A stretch of DNA of 64,000 nucleotides from JAJTHC01 sp044348005 (GCA_044348005.1 JBIKTR010000001.1:124001-188000); one strand, 5' to 3'; shown: positions 26,811-36,182, numbered from the stretch's first letter. A program made the numbers and translations. Notes: generated by a model not told the origin, from the letters alone.

Positions 26811-28571
26811 TTATTGTACCACACTTAAAGCAGGTTGCATTTGATTCAATAAGGCTTCGGCAAATTGACGAGACGCCACCTGTGTTTGCGCATCTTCCCC
26901 ACTGGCGAGATGCGTCAATAAATCCGCCACATCCGCACGATTCAATAAGGTTTTAACCGAAGAAACGGTCACCCCATTATTCACGTGCTTATGTACCCAC
27001 CAATGATGATGTGCCGCCGCGGCCACCACCGCTTGATGCGTCACCACCAAGACTTGATGCCCCGCTTGAGCAAGTCGCTGTAGTTGAAGGCCAATGGTTT
27101 TGGCTGCTTGCCCGCTGGTGCCTGTGTCAATTTCATCAAACACATAAAGCTTTTTGGCTTGAGCTTCACCCGCTTCGGGAAGAAGGCTTGCCACCGTTAG
27201 GGCAAGTAATACGCGAGACAACTCGCCTCCACTGGCGACTTTACCCAGGGGTTTAAGTTCATCGCCCACGTTGGCAGAAAAGGCAAAGTGGACGCGTTCT
27301 TGCCCTTGAGCGTAGGGATCTACAGGATCTAAAATAATTTTAAAGCGCGCATGAGGCATCGCCAAATCGCTTAAGGACGCTTGCACTTGGGTTTCTAAAT
27401 CAAATGCCAAGCGTTGACGAGCTTGCGTCAACGCTTGGCAAGCAGATTTTAAATGCTGACTGAGGCGTGTCACATCTGTTTTTAAGACATCTGGATTGTG
27501 GTGCCTGAACTCTAACTCCGCCAATTCTTGGCTACTGTTTTCATAGTAGCGAATCACGTCCGCCAAAGTGGGGCCGTACAGTCGTTTGAGTTTTTGAAGA
27601 TCATTCAAACGACTTTGTAAATCATCCAAACGCTTGGGGTTTAACCCTACCTCGTCATTCAGTGCATTAAGCTGATGCCCGATCTCTCTTAACTGTTCAC
27701 GAATAGCGTCTAACTGTTCTAAAACAGGAGTCAATCGTTTTTCTGAAGCTTCCACGGAAGAGAGTCGCTTACTTAAGCCACTCAACACATCCAACACATT
27801 AAGGGCATCGGGAGAAACATCGCCCAAGCCCATGAGTTCTAAACCTTGAGCATAAGCGGATTGTAACTGTTCCGCATGCGCCAATCGATTGATTTCTTCT
27901 TCTAGTTCTAAATCTTCTTGAAGATCACCCAATTGAAAACGCTCGAGTTCTTCAACCTGTAAACGTAACACATGTAAGCGATGACTGGCTTGTTGCTCTT
28001 CTACTTCATAGGCGTTTAAGCGAGCAACCGCTTCTTTCCATTGCTGAAAAATACCTTCCACCGCTTCAAGGCCAGCTCGATGAGTCACCCCGCCATAGGC
28101 ATCTAGCAGATGCTGTTGATGCGCCTGTTGCATAAGAGTAATCGTGCTGTGTTGACTTTGTAATTCAAGCATATAGGGACGCAAGCTTTGCATAAACGCA
28201 CGGGAAACAGACGTGCCATTGATGCGAAAACGGCTACCGCTAGGGGTGAAGTCTCGTGTGATCTCTAACACCACATGGTTTTGATCATTTCGCTCAAGTT
28301 CAATCCCTTCTGCGTCTAAAGCATGCCAAATAACGGCATCATGCTGAGGGGTGATTTCATATAAAAGGCCCGCACTGCCTTTGGTACAATCTTTTCGCAA
28401 AATTTCTTTGGCCGAAGCATGACCCCCAAAAATCCAATCCATGGCATCAATCATTAAACTTTTACCAGCACCGGCTTCTCCTGCAATAACAGTCATGCCT
28501 TGTGGCACGTCAACACATTGCGAATCAAAGACGGCAAGATGTGTTAAGATCAATTCACGAAGGCTCATCAT
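26811..28571 (-). CDS. recN: DNA repair protein RecN
   Basis: SMC-like ATPase that acts early in double-strand-break repair. The 586-aa protein has Walker A (GEAGAGKSLMID) near residue 35, a long central coiled coil (about 150-370) and the C-terminal ABC half with signature KVASGGELSRVLLAL, Walker B (LYVFDEIDTGTSGQAA) and an H-loop (VVTHQ). Start: RecN proteins begin with a Leu/Ile-rich first strand, here MSLRELILTHLAVFD, so the ATG at 28,571 (or the adjacent 28,568) is preferred over TTG 28,601. The rest of the repair set is split: recO and nadK lie downstream after a 198-bp gap. Confidence 0.95.
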   Translation of the reverse strand: MMSLRELILTHLAVFDSQCVDVPQGMTVIAGEAGAGKSLMIDAMDWIFGGHASAKEILRKDCTKGSAGLLYEITPQHDAVIWHALDAEGIELERNDQNHVVLEITRDFTPSGSRFRINGTSVSRAFMQSLRPYMLELQSQHSTITLMQQAHQQHLLDAYGGVTHRAGLEAVEGIFQQWKEAVARLNAYEVEEQQASHRLHVLRLQVEELERFQLGDLQEDLELEEEINRLAHAEQLQSAYAQGLELMGLGDVSPDALNVLDVLSGLSKRLSSVEASEKRLTPVLEQLDAIREQLREIGHQLNALNDEVGLNPKRLDDLQSRLNDLQKLKRLYGPTLADVIRYYENSSQELAELEFRHHNPDVLKTDVTRLSQHLKSACQALTQARQRLAFDLETQVQASLSDLAMPHARFKIILDPVDPYAQGQERVHFAFSANVGDELKPLGKVASGGELSRVLLALTVASLLPEAGEAQAKKLYVFDEIDTGTSGQAAKTIGLQLQRLAQAGHQVLVVTHQAVVAAAAHHHWWVHKHVNNGVTVSSVKTLLNRADVADLLTHLASGEDAQTQVASRQFAEALLNQMQPALSVVQ

Positions 28572-28759
28572 GCGGTAAAATCTCAAGGGGGGTTGCATCA
28601 ATATAGCTTTATTCTACACCCAACTTTCTAAAAAGCCAACTAAAGGAAGCCCACATAGGAGCCTTGCGGAAAAAGGTTGTGTTTTTGCTCATTTCAAAGA
28701 TCTGGCGGATACTATAGAAAATGACGCCACTTCTGAATGCTCTGATTGTTTGACAACTT

Positions 28760-28788
28760 TTGTGTTTCTGCGTGAACTGTTGTAGAAT
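28760..28788 (+). promoter_or_regulatory. Putative promoter of the Mo-cofactor-fold gene
   Basis: TTGTGT, 17-bp spacer, TAGAAT, about 32 bp before the ATG at 28,821. Fits sigma-70 spacing. Confidence 0.45.
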
Positions 28789-28820
28789 AAGAACAACACT
28801 ATTATTGTAAGGAATAAACC

Positions 28821-29474
28821 ATGTTTTTTGGTGTCTATCAACAACTTCAACAACAAAATCACAGTGGGCCTAGTACCCTTTTAAGCCCTGAATCGGCCTT
28901 GTTAGACTGGCCGGCTTCTTTTAGTTCACCGTGGCAAAGCTTTCCGCAAACCCCAACAGTGCATTGGTCTATAGAACTAGGAGGGGATGTTCAAGACATT
29001 AAGCAAGTCACTTATGTTGAATTGACCGCACTCCCTATTACCTACCAAGTCAAACGCTTGGCTTCTAAACACGGGTGGGCTTTTCGGGCAGAATGGCATG
29101 GAATTGCCATTCAATCCTTGTTGAACATGGTTTCAGGGCAAGGGGACTTACACTTTTTAGAAGTTGAAGACGTCAATGGCCAAACCGCCGTCTTTCCTTT
29201 AGCTGGTCTAATTAAAAATCAGGCCTTATTGGTGATGCATCAAGCCACGCAACCTCTTTCTCCGTGGCACGGAGGCCCCCTGCGTTTTATGGCCTTTGAT
29301 TATGTGGCGGAATATAATTTAGGGCAAGTGCAGGCCCTTCGTTTTTTAAAAACAATCAGCAAAGAAGCCAAAGCCTTTAGTGATGCTCAACTGGTGCCTG
29401 CGGGCAAGTATTATTGTTATGATCTCAAAGAACTGAAAGATCACCCTAAAACAGGTGAACTTAAAGGCTTTTAA
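28821..29474 (+). CDS. Molybdopterin-binding (sulfite-oxidase-like) fold protein, probably without a Mo-ligand cysteine
   Basis: A 217-aa protein resembling the small MsrP/sulfite-oxidase molybdopterin domain: AEWHGIAIQSLLNMV, FPLAGLIKNQALLVM, the GGPLRFMAFDY motif and a C-terminal RFL segment. In active members a cysteine shortly before the W-x-G segment binds molybdenum; here that position reads ASKHGW and no nearby cysteine exists. It starts with no signal peptide, so it would be cytoplasmic, unlike MsrP. It may have lost the cofactor or the catalytic activity. Good SD (AAGGAA). A long stem-loop follows. Confidence 0.7.
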   Translation: MFFGVYQQLQQQNHSGPSTLLSPESALLDWPASFSSPWQSFPQTPTVHWSIELGGDVQDIKQVTYVELTALPITYQVKRLASKHGWAFRAEWHGIAIQSLLNMVSGQGDLHFLEVEDVNGQTAVFPLAGLIKNQALLVMHQATQPLSPWHGGPLRFMAFDYVAEYNLGQVQALRFLKTISKEAKAFSDAQLVPAGKYYCYDLKELKDHPKTGELKGF

Positions 29475-29519
29475 ACTTTATATATAGTAAGGGTCTGGTA
29501 AACTTTAGCTCCGTTTTGA

Positions 29520-29570
29520 GTTGGTGCTTGGAGACCTTTGGCGGCACAAAGACCCCCAAGCACCAGCTAT
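29520..29570. terminator. Long stem-loop between convergent genes
   Basis: TGGTGCTTGG (29,522) pairs perfectly with CCAAGCACCA (29,556), and an inner CTTTG/CAAAG pair continues the stem. Flanking A/T-rich stretches make it a likely bidirectional terminator for the Mo-fold gene and the permease. Confidence 0.65.
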
Positions 29571-29593
29571 AAAAACAAACGAGAAATCAAAAA

Positions 29594-31222
29594 CTAATGA
29601 CCCACCATCGCTAGCGGAGGCACCTCAATGTCTAACGACTCCAACGACTCAGGATCCTTCATAATGCTGTTGTGCATGCCGTAAGTGAAGTAAATCGCCA
29701 ACCCAATCGCCAACGCCACAAGAGTAAGGAACCACGCCGAAGACGAGAGGCTCATCATCAACCACAAACACCCCGCCACGCCTAAGAGCGGAATGGTAAT
29801 GCCAAACGGCACTCGAAACGGACGCTTGGCTTCAGGCATGGTAAAGCGTAAAATCACCACACCGACGCAGACCATTAAAAACACAAAAAGCGTGCCTAAA
29901 CTCGCGATGTGTGACACCAATGAAATCGGCAATAAAGCGGCCCCTAAAGCCCCGATACCTGCCACAATCCATGTGGCAGCAAGCGGTACACCCAAGCGAG
30001 GGTCCATTTTCTTTAAAAACGCGGGCAACAGGCGGTCTCTTGCAATGGAATAGACCACGCGAATGGTGGCCATTTGCATAATCAGCATCACAGAACTAAT
30101 CCCGATGACTTCGCCAATCACCACCAGCAAATCCGCCCCTGGGACGTTCATCATCGTCATGGTTTGGGCCACGGCAGCGGTGCGGTGAATGTTTTCAATC
30201 GGGTTCACCGCTGTTACAACAACCGTCACCAACACATATAAAATCGTACAAATCAGTAAAGAACCTAAAATGCCAATGGGCATGTCTTTCTGCGGATCTT
30301 TGGCTTCTTCAGCAGAACAAGCCAAGGCGTCAAAGCCAACATAGGCAAAGAACATCAACGCCGCCCCTTTAATGATGCCGTCGTTGCCGAAGGGGGCAAA
30401 AGTTTTCCAGCCTTCGGCGAACCAGTGCTTGGAAAATAAATCAGGGTGACTGAATAAAAACCACCCCCCAATGGCTAAGAAAAAGAGGATGATTCCAATT
30501 TTGATATACACCATGGCCGTGGCGAGCTTGGCATTTTCTTCTACGCCTTTGGTGAGTAACCACGCACAAAACAACAGGCCCACCACGGGGAAAATATCGA
30601 AGCTCTGGTTGATGACGAGCGTCAAGACATCGGGGGAGCCGGGGAGCGTGAAGGGGACTTGGTTCACCGCCACCGACGCTTCATGGCTGGGGATGCTTTG
30701 CCCTTTTTCAAGCACCGTGAAGGTAGAAGTATTCAACCACGTGGGAACCCCCACCGCCAAAGCAGGGTTATGAAAGAGATTCGCCAAGGATTCGCCAAAA
30801 ATTTTGACGCCATATAAAATGGTTTTTCCCCAGCCTTGGGCAATACACATATTGCCGGCCAAGTATTCCACCACCAGCAACCAGCCCACAATCCAGGCCA
30901 CGAACTCTCCTAGGGCGATGAACATGTAAGAATACGCCGAACCTGAAATGGGAATCAGCGTCGAAAGTTCACTGTAAGACAACGCACAAAACACGCAAAT
31001 CAAGCCTGAAATCAAGAAAGAAATCACCAACGCGGGGCCGGCGTTGTCCGCCGCGCCTTGCCCCGTGAGCACGAAAATGCCTGTGCCAATCATGGCAGAA
31101 ACCCCAAACACAATAAGATCTTTGGCGCTAAGGGTACGTTTTAAGCCCGCATCTTCCGCTTGGTGTTCAGGCAAGGGACGGGATCGGGTTAGGCTGTCCA
31201 GCAAGGAAGGGATAGAGGGCAT
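29594..31222 (-). CDS. APC-superfamily amino acid permease (cationic amino acid transporter type)
   Basis: Inner-membrane amino acid transporter of 542 aa with about 12-14 membrane helices. The family start KDLIVFGVSAMIGTGIFVLTG (helix 1, substrate loop) is intact, followed by SGSAYSYMFIALGE, GWLLVVEYL and a later FFAYVGFDALACSAEEAKDPQKDMP segment typical of the CAT/YfnA group. The ATG at 31,222 (MPSIPSLL) has AAGGA upstream; a longer reading from 31,252 lacks one. An extracellular insertion near residues 165-210 is longer than usual. The substrate cannot be read from sequence. Confidence 0.92.
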   Translation of the reverse strand: MPSIPSLLDSLTRSRPLPEHQAEDAGLKRTLSAKDLIVFGVSAMIGTGIFVLTGQGAADNAGPALVISFLISGLICVFCALSYSELSTLIPISGSAYSYMFIALGEFVAWIVGWLLVVEYLAGNMCIAQGWGKTILYGVKIFGESLANLFHNPALAVGVPTWLNTSTFTVLEKGQSIPSHEASVAVNQVPFTLPGSPDVLTLVINQSFDIFPVVGLLFCAWLLTKGVEENAKLATAMVYIKIGIILFFLAIGGWFLFSHPDLFSKHWFAEGWKTFAPFGNDGIIKGAALMFFAYVGFDALACSAEEAKDPQKDMPIGILGSLLICTILYVLVTVVVTAVNPIENIHRTAAVAQTMTMMNVPGADLLVVIGEVIGISSVMLIMQMATIRVVYSIARDRLLPAFLKKMDPRLGVPLAATWIVAGIGALGAALLPISLVSHIASLGTLFVFLMVCVGVVILRFTMPEAKRPFRVPFGITIPLLGVAGCLWLMMSLSSSAWFLTLVALAIGLAIYFTYGMHNSIMKDPESLESLDIEVPPLAMVGH

Positions 31223-31454
31223 CAACACGGTTCCTTTACACATACAAAACAAGGAAGAATCTTAAACCAAAAGGTGGATGAAATCTGCCCGAAGACTCGC
31301 TATCCTTACAAAGGAAGGAGATCATGTTGGGAAAAATCTCACAAGTAGATCTATTCTAGCAAAAATAAAGGCATTGTAAAACAGTTGCCCCAAAACTGTT
31401 ACGTTCGCGGGCTTTTTAGCGTGTTTGCGTTCACTTCTAAATAAGGACCCTTCC

Positions 31455-33200
31455 ATGATGAGTATTACCTTTGGTGGCATTAGCTCGGGTTTGCCCGTTA
31501 ATCAAATTATTGATGCCACCATCGCGTCTGAACGTAAGCCATTAGACGCCATTCAAACACGTATTGACAAAACCACGACGCGAAAAAGCACTTTGGCCAC
31601 CATTACCTCTCGCGCCAAGACGTTTCAAACGGCGTTAAAAGTCTTTACCTCTACTTCCGTGTTAGATGCCAACATCTTTCAAGCCCGAAAAGCCACTTCT
31701 TCCAACACCACCGCCTTAGATGTAAGCGCATCGGCAGGAGCCAATTTAGCCAATTTAAGCGTTAAAGTCAATACTTTAGCCACCCCAACTACGGCGCAAT
31801 CCACCGTGCAACCGGGCGTGGTGGCGACCGCCAGCACCTTGTTGAGTGACATTAAAACGATGTCTTTAACTTCTGGCACCTTTAACGTGTACGTCAATGG
31901 CGTGGCTTCTAGCGTGAGCGTGGATGCCAGCACCGACACCTTTGGCGATGTTCTTGGGCGGATTGGGGCGATTTCAGGCATCAGCAGTGCAAGCCTTAAT
32001 GCAGAAGGCCAAGTGGTGGTTAATGCCAGCGCAGGAGGCACTGTTCGCTTTGGTTCTACAGGGGATACCTCCAACTTCTTAAAGTTGTCCAAATTAGACA
32101 CCGCCGTGGAAGCAGGCAGTACCTTTACAGGCAAGCAATTCTTTTCAACCCTCAACACCACGCAAGACGTGTCTTCCACCTCTACGGGCTTAACCACTGC
32201 GGTGGTGGCAGGTTCTACCTTTAAAATCGGGAAAGCCAGTTTTGACACCACGGGCAAAAGTCTGGCGCAACTCATTACGGCCATCAATAATTCGGCAGAT
32301 GCGGGAGTAAACGCCATTTATAACAGCCTAAACAATCGTTTGGAATTGACGTCTAAATCAACGGGGCAAGTCGCCATTCAAATGGAAGAGGTGACAGGCA
32401 ACTTTTTAAGTGCGATGAATCTGGTGAGTGGCAGCAATAGCACGGCGTCTCAAACCTTGGGCATGAATGCCAAGGTCACCGTCAATGGCACAGAATACCT
32501 TTCCACCAGTAACGAAGTGAGTGAAGTGCAAACGGGACTCAAAGGCCTGACCCTCAAGCTCAAACAAGTGCAAACCACCAACGACATTAACGTTTTGGTG
32601 GATCAAGACACCGACAAGCTCACTAAAGCGGTGGATGACGTGGTCACCGCGTTTAATACCCTCATTGGCACCATTGACACCGAAACCAAGGCAGACACCG
32701 GAAAACTAGGCGCGCAAACCAGCATTCGTTCCTTTAGAACAGAGATACGCCAAACCATGACGGCCAGCACCACAGGCCAAACCACGTATAACAGCCTTGG
32801 GCAAGTGGGCATTTCAACCGCCAGTAGTGGGGGGCAGTCGGCCAATTCGACCTTGACCTTTAGTGCCACCAAGTTTTTGGCGGCGTTGAAAAACAGCCCA
32901 GACGAAGTGGAAAGCCTGATTAAAGGGGCCACTGGGGTGTTTACGCAGTTACAAAGCGTGGTGGAAAATGCGGTTAAAACAGGGGGTGCTTCGGGAGACA
33001 AAGGGGTGTTTCAATCGATTGGTGACAGTTATGACGCCCTGATTAGTCGTTCAAAAAAAAGCATTAGTGAAGGGGAAGCGCGTTTGGAAAAGCGGCGGGT
33101 GCAGTTACAACGGCAGTATGCGGCGTCTGATTCGTTGATTGCCCAATACAAGAGCCAAGGCAACGCCATAAGTGCGATTGGGAACCAAACGTCCAAGTAA
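31455..33200 (+). CDS. fliD: Flagellar filament cap protein FliD (HAP2)
   Basis: Secreted cap that folds and inserts flagellin at the filament tip. The 581-aa protein starts at ATG 31,455 with AAGGA eight bases upstream. The N-terminal FliD domain begins ITFGGISSGLPVNQIIDATI, followed by helical heptads. The central part is Ser/Thr/Ala-rich with flagellin-hook-type repeats (SLAQLITAINNSADAGV). The C-terminal FliD domain (residues ~395-581) has FNTLIGTID, LGQVGIST and a coiled-coil end with ERRVQLQRQYAASDSLIAQYKSQ. The length is at the upper end for the family. No fliS or fliC lies nearby. Confidence 0.95.
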   Translation: MMSITFGGISSGLPVNQIIDATIASERKPLDAIQTRIDKTTTRKSTLATITSRAKTFQTALKVFTSTSVLDANIFQARKATSSNTTALDVSASAGANLANLSVKVNTLATPTTAQSTVQPGVVATASTLLSDIKTMSLTSGTFNVYVNGVASSVSVDASTDTFGDVLGRIGAISGISSASLNAEGQVVVNASAGGTVRFGSTGDTSNFLKLSKLDTAVEAGSTFTGKQFFSTLNTTQDVSSTSTGLTTAVVAGSTFKIGKASFDTTGKSLAQLITAINNSADAGVNAIYNSLNNRLELTSKSTGQVAIQMEEVTGNFLSAMNLVSGSNSTASQTLGMNAKVTVNGTEYLSTSNEVSEVQTGLKGLTLKLKQVQTTNDINVLVDQDTDKLTKAVDDVVTAFNTLIGTIDTETKADTGKLGAQTSIRSFRTEIRQTMTASTTGQTTYNSLGQVGISTASSGGQSANSTLTFSATKFLAALKNSPDEVESLIKGATGVFTQLQSVVENAVKTGGASGDKGVFQSIGDSYDALISRSKKSISEGEARLEKRRVQLQRQYAASDSLIAQYKSQGNAISAIGNQTSK

Positions 33201-33353
33201 TATATAGTATCAGATAGATAAAACGGTCTATGGTCTCTTTGTTGTCGCTACGATTATTTTGTTTGGCTATGTACGTCTATCTACACTTCTTCGCAAAATG
33301 ATCTAGGCTGCTCGTCTAGCCTACTGTACGGAAAACTCTTTAAAACACTATAT
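33201..33353 (-). repeat. A-family MITE-like repeat, copy in opposite orientation
   Basis: Reverse complement of the type seen at 47.8 and 51.8 kb. It begins two bases after the fliD stop. Shared blocks are CTAGGCTG-CTCGTCTAGCCTACTG, AGTGTAGATAGACG-TACA (reverse strand) and the ends TATAGTAT...TTTAAAACACTATA. One end motif matches the copy at 8.75 kb better (CGGTCTATGGTCTCTTTGTTGTCGC). Confidence 0.85.
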
Positions 33354-33397
33354 CTCTCCAACACTATATTATTTCAAGTAATCAAACAAAGTCACAG

Positions 33398-33427
33398 AAG
33401 CAAAAGAGGGGTCGAAACGACCCCTCT
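33398..33427 (-). terminator. Terminator of sepF
   Basis: Perfect 10-bp stem AGAGGGGTCG / CGACCCCTCT with an AAA loop (33,405-33,427). On the minus strand the stem is followed by a T-rich tail (CTTTTG). Confidence 0.85.
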
Positions 33428-33446
33428 CTAAAATCAGTAAAAAAAA

Positions 33447-33911
33447 TTAATTCCAATACGCTTGGGAAAGGCTCAAACCATCGGATCCTTCTTCACCGAG
33501 CTCAGAAGCGATGGACACATTATTAGGCGTAAAAATAAAGACCCCTTCACCAATGCGTTGTTGATGCCCTTCAATCGCATGAGTGGCTCCTGACAAAAAG
33601 TCCACCACACGTTGAGATTGATTGGTGTCTAACAAATGAAGGTTTAAAATAGCGGCTTTACGCGCTTTTAAATGAGACACCACTTCTAAGGCATCTTCAA
33701 ATGAACGAGGTTCAATCACAATAACTTGACTAAAGGAACTGCCCGTTGAGTTCACCGCACGCACATGAGGCGTTGGACGCACTTCACTAAGCATACGCGC
33801 GTTTTCAGGCACATACGCGGGGCTGTGTGCTTCCATTTCGCTCATGTATTCTTCTTCTTCAAAGGGATCGCCAGTGACCCAATTTTTTAATTTCGTCATA
33901 ATGTTGGACAT
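33447..33911 (-). CDS. sepF: Cell division protein SepF
   Basis: Membrane-binding partner of FtsZ that helps anchor and organise the Z ring. The 154-aa protein has an N-terminal amphipathic helix (MTKLKNWVTG), an acidic linker, and the core VIVIEPRSFEDALEVVSHLKARKAAILNLHLLD followed by QRVVDFLSGATHAIEG and VFIFTPNNV. SepF occurs in Gram-positives, Cyanobacteria and archaea, so it helps place the organism. The start is preceded by GGGAGGTG. The upstream yggS in the same direction, 115 bp away, mirrors the ylmE-sepF arrangement known from Firmicutes and Cyanobacteria. Confidence 0.94.
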   Translation of the reverse strand: MSNIMTKLKNWVTGDPFEEEEYMSEMEAHSPAYVPENARMLSEVRPTPHVRAVNSTGSSFSQVIVIEPRSFEDALEVVSHLKARKAAILNLHLLDTNQSQRVVDFLSGATHAIEGHQQRIGEGVFIFTPNNVSIASELGEEGSDGLSLSQAYWN

Positions 33912-34026
33912 TATTGTGTATCACACCTCCCGATATTGTGTACTGTATGGGCTTTTGTAAAACGGCAAGAAAAACGCCGAAGGGTTTACTTACCACATTC
34001 CCTACTATCATACCTGAACGAACATT

Positions 34027-34755
34027 TTATGCAAATAGTTTCGTTCCGATACGAACTATTGTAGCATCATTTGCCAACGCTTGGCTATAGTCCTGAGACA
34101 TTCCCATAGAAAGATGCGGAAGTTCAATGCCCAAGCGGGTTTCAACGGTTTCTTTAAGCGTTTTAAGACGCCTAAAACACGCGTCAATGGTGTGGGACTC
34201 TTCGGTGAGGGGGGCCATCGTCATTAAACCCACGACCTTTAGGGCAGGCGACAAAGCCAACAGCGCTTCCACTAACGACGTGAGATGTTCTGGGGAAACC
34301 CCCTGTTTGCTGAGTTCGCCTGAGGTGTTGACTTGCACTAAAATCGACTGTTCTAGCTGAAGGGCCTTGGCCTTTTCGGCAATGGATTGCGCGAGTTCTA
34401 GGTTGTCTACACTATGGATCAAATCATAATGCCCCACAATTTTATTGAGCTTATTGCGTTGAATATGCCCGATGAAATGCCACTCAATCGCTTCATTCAC
34501 GTCTTTCGGCAAGGTGTTTCGTTTGGCCAGCGCTTCAACCGCTTTATTTTCACCCATGGCGAGTAAGCCACAACGCACCGCTCCTTCAATGGCGTAAATA
34601 TCGGCGTGCTTGGTGACGGCCACCAGCGTCACATTCTTCCAGTAAGGCGCGGTGGGATACCCCAAAACCATCAGATTTTCTTGAATACGTTCTTGCCACG
34701 CTTGGATTTGGGCTTCGGTTTCTTTTGAGGGCGGCGTGTCATCTCTAAGAATCAT
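34027..34755 (-). CDS. yggS: YggS/PLPBP-family pyridoxal-phosphate homeostasis protein
   Basis: PLP-binding protein that keeps vitamin B6 and amino-acid/keto-acid pools balanced; it has no known catalytic turnover. The 242-aa protein starts at ATG 34,755, overlapping the queF stop (TAATG). The PLP lysine lies in VTLVAVTKH, followed by GENKAVEALAKR, WHFIGHIQRNKLNKIV and IHSVDNLELA, with LSMGMSQDYSQA and VRIGTKLF at the end. All are standard. It sits between queF (upstream) and sepF (downstream) on the same strand, consistent with an operon from the promoter at 35.2 kb. Confidence 0.95.
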   Translation of the reverse strand: MILRDDTPPSKETEAQIQAWQERIQENLMVLGYPTAPYWKNVTLVAVTKHADIYAIEGAVRCGLLAMGENKAVEALAKRNTLPKDVNEAIEWHFIGHIQRNKLNKIVGHYDLIHSVDNLELAQSIAEKAKALQLEQSILVQVNTSGELSKQGVSPEHLTSLVEALLALSPALKVVGLMTMAPLTEESHTIDACFRRLKTLKETVETRLGIELPHLSMGMSQDYSQALANDATIVRIGTKLFA

Positions 34756-35168
34756 TACCGCAAGCTTCCTTGCCACGAGGGGTTTCGCCAAATGACTTCG
34801 GCTTCGGTGCAAATGCCCCCACGAGGCGTAAACTCACTATGCACCCGTAACCAACGGGGGTTGGCGGCGGCGATGAGGTCATCGGTGATTTTGTTGGTGA
34901 TGTTTTCGTAGAACATGCCGACATTACGATACGCCAGCATGTAGTACTTAAACGCCTTGAGTTCGACGCACACATCCCCAGGGATGTATTCAATGGTAAT
35001 GGTGCCAAAATCGGGCAGGCCCGTTTTGGGGCAGACGCTGGTGAACTCTTCGACTTTAACAGTAATCGTGTAGTCTCGATGGGGGTTGAGATTTTCCCAT
35101 ATTTCAATCGGCGGGTAAACGGCTTTTTCAGCAGGAATCGAATGAATGTAGTCGGTGGTGGCGATCAT
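34755..35168 (-). CDS. queF: NADPH-dependent 7-cyano-7-deazaguanine reductase
   Basis: Reduces preQ0 to preQ1 in queuosine biosynthesis. The 137-aa protein is of the short (type I, B. subtilis-like) kind. The ATG at 35,168 (MIATTDYIHS) is used since the 25-residue longer reading has no support and overlaps the promoter. The catalytic cysteine is in FTSVCPKTGLPDFGTI; the C-terminal FTPRGGICTEAEV and the mid YRNVGMFYENIT motif are standard. The stop overlaps the yggS start. AGGA lies ten bases upstream. No preQ1 riboswitch is recognised in the leader. Confidence 0.95.
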   Translation of the reverse strand: MIATTDYIHSIPAEKAVYPPIEIWENLNPHRDYTITVKVEEFTSVCPKTGLPDFGTITIEYIPGDVCVELKAFKYYMLAYRNVGMFYENITNKITDDLIAAANPRWLRVHSEFTPRGGICTEAEVIWRNPSWQGSLR

Positions 35169-35210
35169 GGGGGGGAGTGTCCTTATATAGCCTCTATCTT
35201 TACATGAAAA

Positions 35211-35239
35211 ACTATAAAGCAAACACGCGTCTGACTCAA
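35211..35239 (-). promoter_or_regulatory. Promoter of queF-yggS
   Basis: On the minus strand TTGAGT and TATAGT are separated by exactly 17 bp, with the -10 ending about 43 bp before the queF ATG. Confidence 0.6.
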
Positions 35240-35261
35240 CCAAAATGATTGATAGCTACCA

Positions 35262-36182
35262 TTAGTCCGAACTTTTTTCCAATAAGATCAAGGCTTCTTC
35301 CCCGACTTTAAGCCCCAAGCGATGCTGTGCCTGCTGAAAGCTTTGCTCCGCTCGTTGCACGGATTGCTGGGTGTCCTTCAACATATAGCGCATCAGCTGT
35401 TCTGAAGGATCTTGCAACGCCCCTGCGTGATGCTGGGCCATGGCATAGGTTTGATCTAAAATAGAAAGCTTGCCTTGTTGCAAGGCCAGTACGGCTTTGC
35501 TTTGTTTGTAGGTGAGGTACAAATCCAGCAGTTCTTGTTGAAGATCATCCACCGCGCGCGCCAAAATCACCATGTCCGCATCCGTCACAGGGCGTGTGCT
35601 ACTGCTGTTGCTTTGATTGACAATGTCGTTGACGAGCGCCCCTGAAAGTAAGCCAATCGGCGTACCTGAAACAATAGACGCCGCAGCTCCACCGACTTGA
35701 GCCGTCGTGTTGATGAGACGCTTTAAGCCTGTTTTGTTCTTCACGGGTTTACCAGACGCATCCTGACGGCTGAGCTTTTCAATCGCATAGCGAATCGGCT
35801 GGCTACGATACACTGCCGCCTGCCACAACACGTTCATGTCTTTGTTTTGTTGTTCGGCGACGTCTAAGGTATTTTCTCGGGTGCGTTGAATGGAGGTGAG
35901 CCACTGCGTTTCATTGCGTTTTAAAATCGCTTGCTGTTCAGGGGGTAGGGCATCTAAAAATTGCAGGACTTGTTGGTGATACTCCGTTTCTAAACGCGTA
36001 TACGCATTTTGCTGAGACGCTTGAAGCGCTCTACTGAGCTGGCTGTTTTTAGATTGCAGGACTTCAAGCTGTTGAGGCGTGACTTGGGCGGTGGCCAACG
36101 GCAACAACAGTGGCACGCCAAACAAACAGACGCCATAAAAAGCAACGAAAAAAGCAACGTCTTTTTTGTACAAACGCATCAC
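35262..36182 (-). CDS. Exported helical protein, paralogue of the 36,186 gene
   Basis: A 306-aa protein with an N-terminal signal or anchor (FFVAFYGVCLFGVPLLLPLATAQ) and long helices: Gln-rich coiled coil at 35-125, LWQAAVYRSQPIRYAIEKL around 130-150, a small-residue region (VGGAAASIVSGTPIGLLSGALV, ~165-190), then a second coiled coil to the end. The order and several positions match the gene upstream (LWRATIERNAVVRFALEKI, LITGAALATSTVAPIGG), so the two are paralogues; the small-residue segment could enter a membrane. No family is recognised. The gap between them is 3 bp, so they form an operon. Probably a periplasmic or envelope protein. Confidence 0.75.
   Translation of the reverse strand: MMRLYKKDVAFFVAFYGVCLFGVPLLLPLATAQVTPQQLEVLQSKNSQLSRALQASQQNAYTRLETEYHQQVLQFLDALPPEQQAILKRNETQWLTSIQRTRENTLDVAEQQNKDMNVLWQAAVYRSQPIRYAIEKLSRQDASGKPVKNKTGLKRLINTTAQVGGAAASIVSGTPIGLLSGALVNDIVNQSNSSSTRPVTDADMVILARAVDDLQQELLDLYLTYKQSKAVLALQQGKLSILDQTYAMAQHHAGALQDPSEQLMRYMLKDTQQSVQRAEQSFQQAQHRLGLKVGEEALILLEKSSD

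Noticed and set aside
26680..26830. Short minus-strand frame of ~40 codons after recN, ending VVKDFKKYVFDFYIKKVAH
   Set aside because: Reads smoothly but has no clear start or ribosome site, and a frame of this length is expected by chance.
31679..32317. Long antisense frame inside fliD
   Set aside because: The plus-strand frame is a clear FliD; the antisense product matches nothing and lacks its own ribosome site.
35169..35261. preQ1 riboswitch upstream of queF
   Set aside because: The leader lacks the conserved preQ1-I core and pseudoknot tail; only a promoter is supported.
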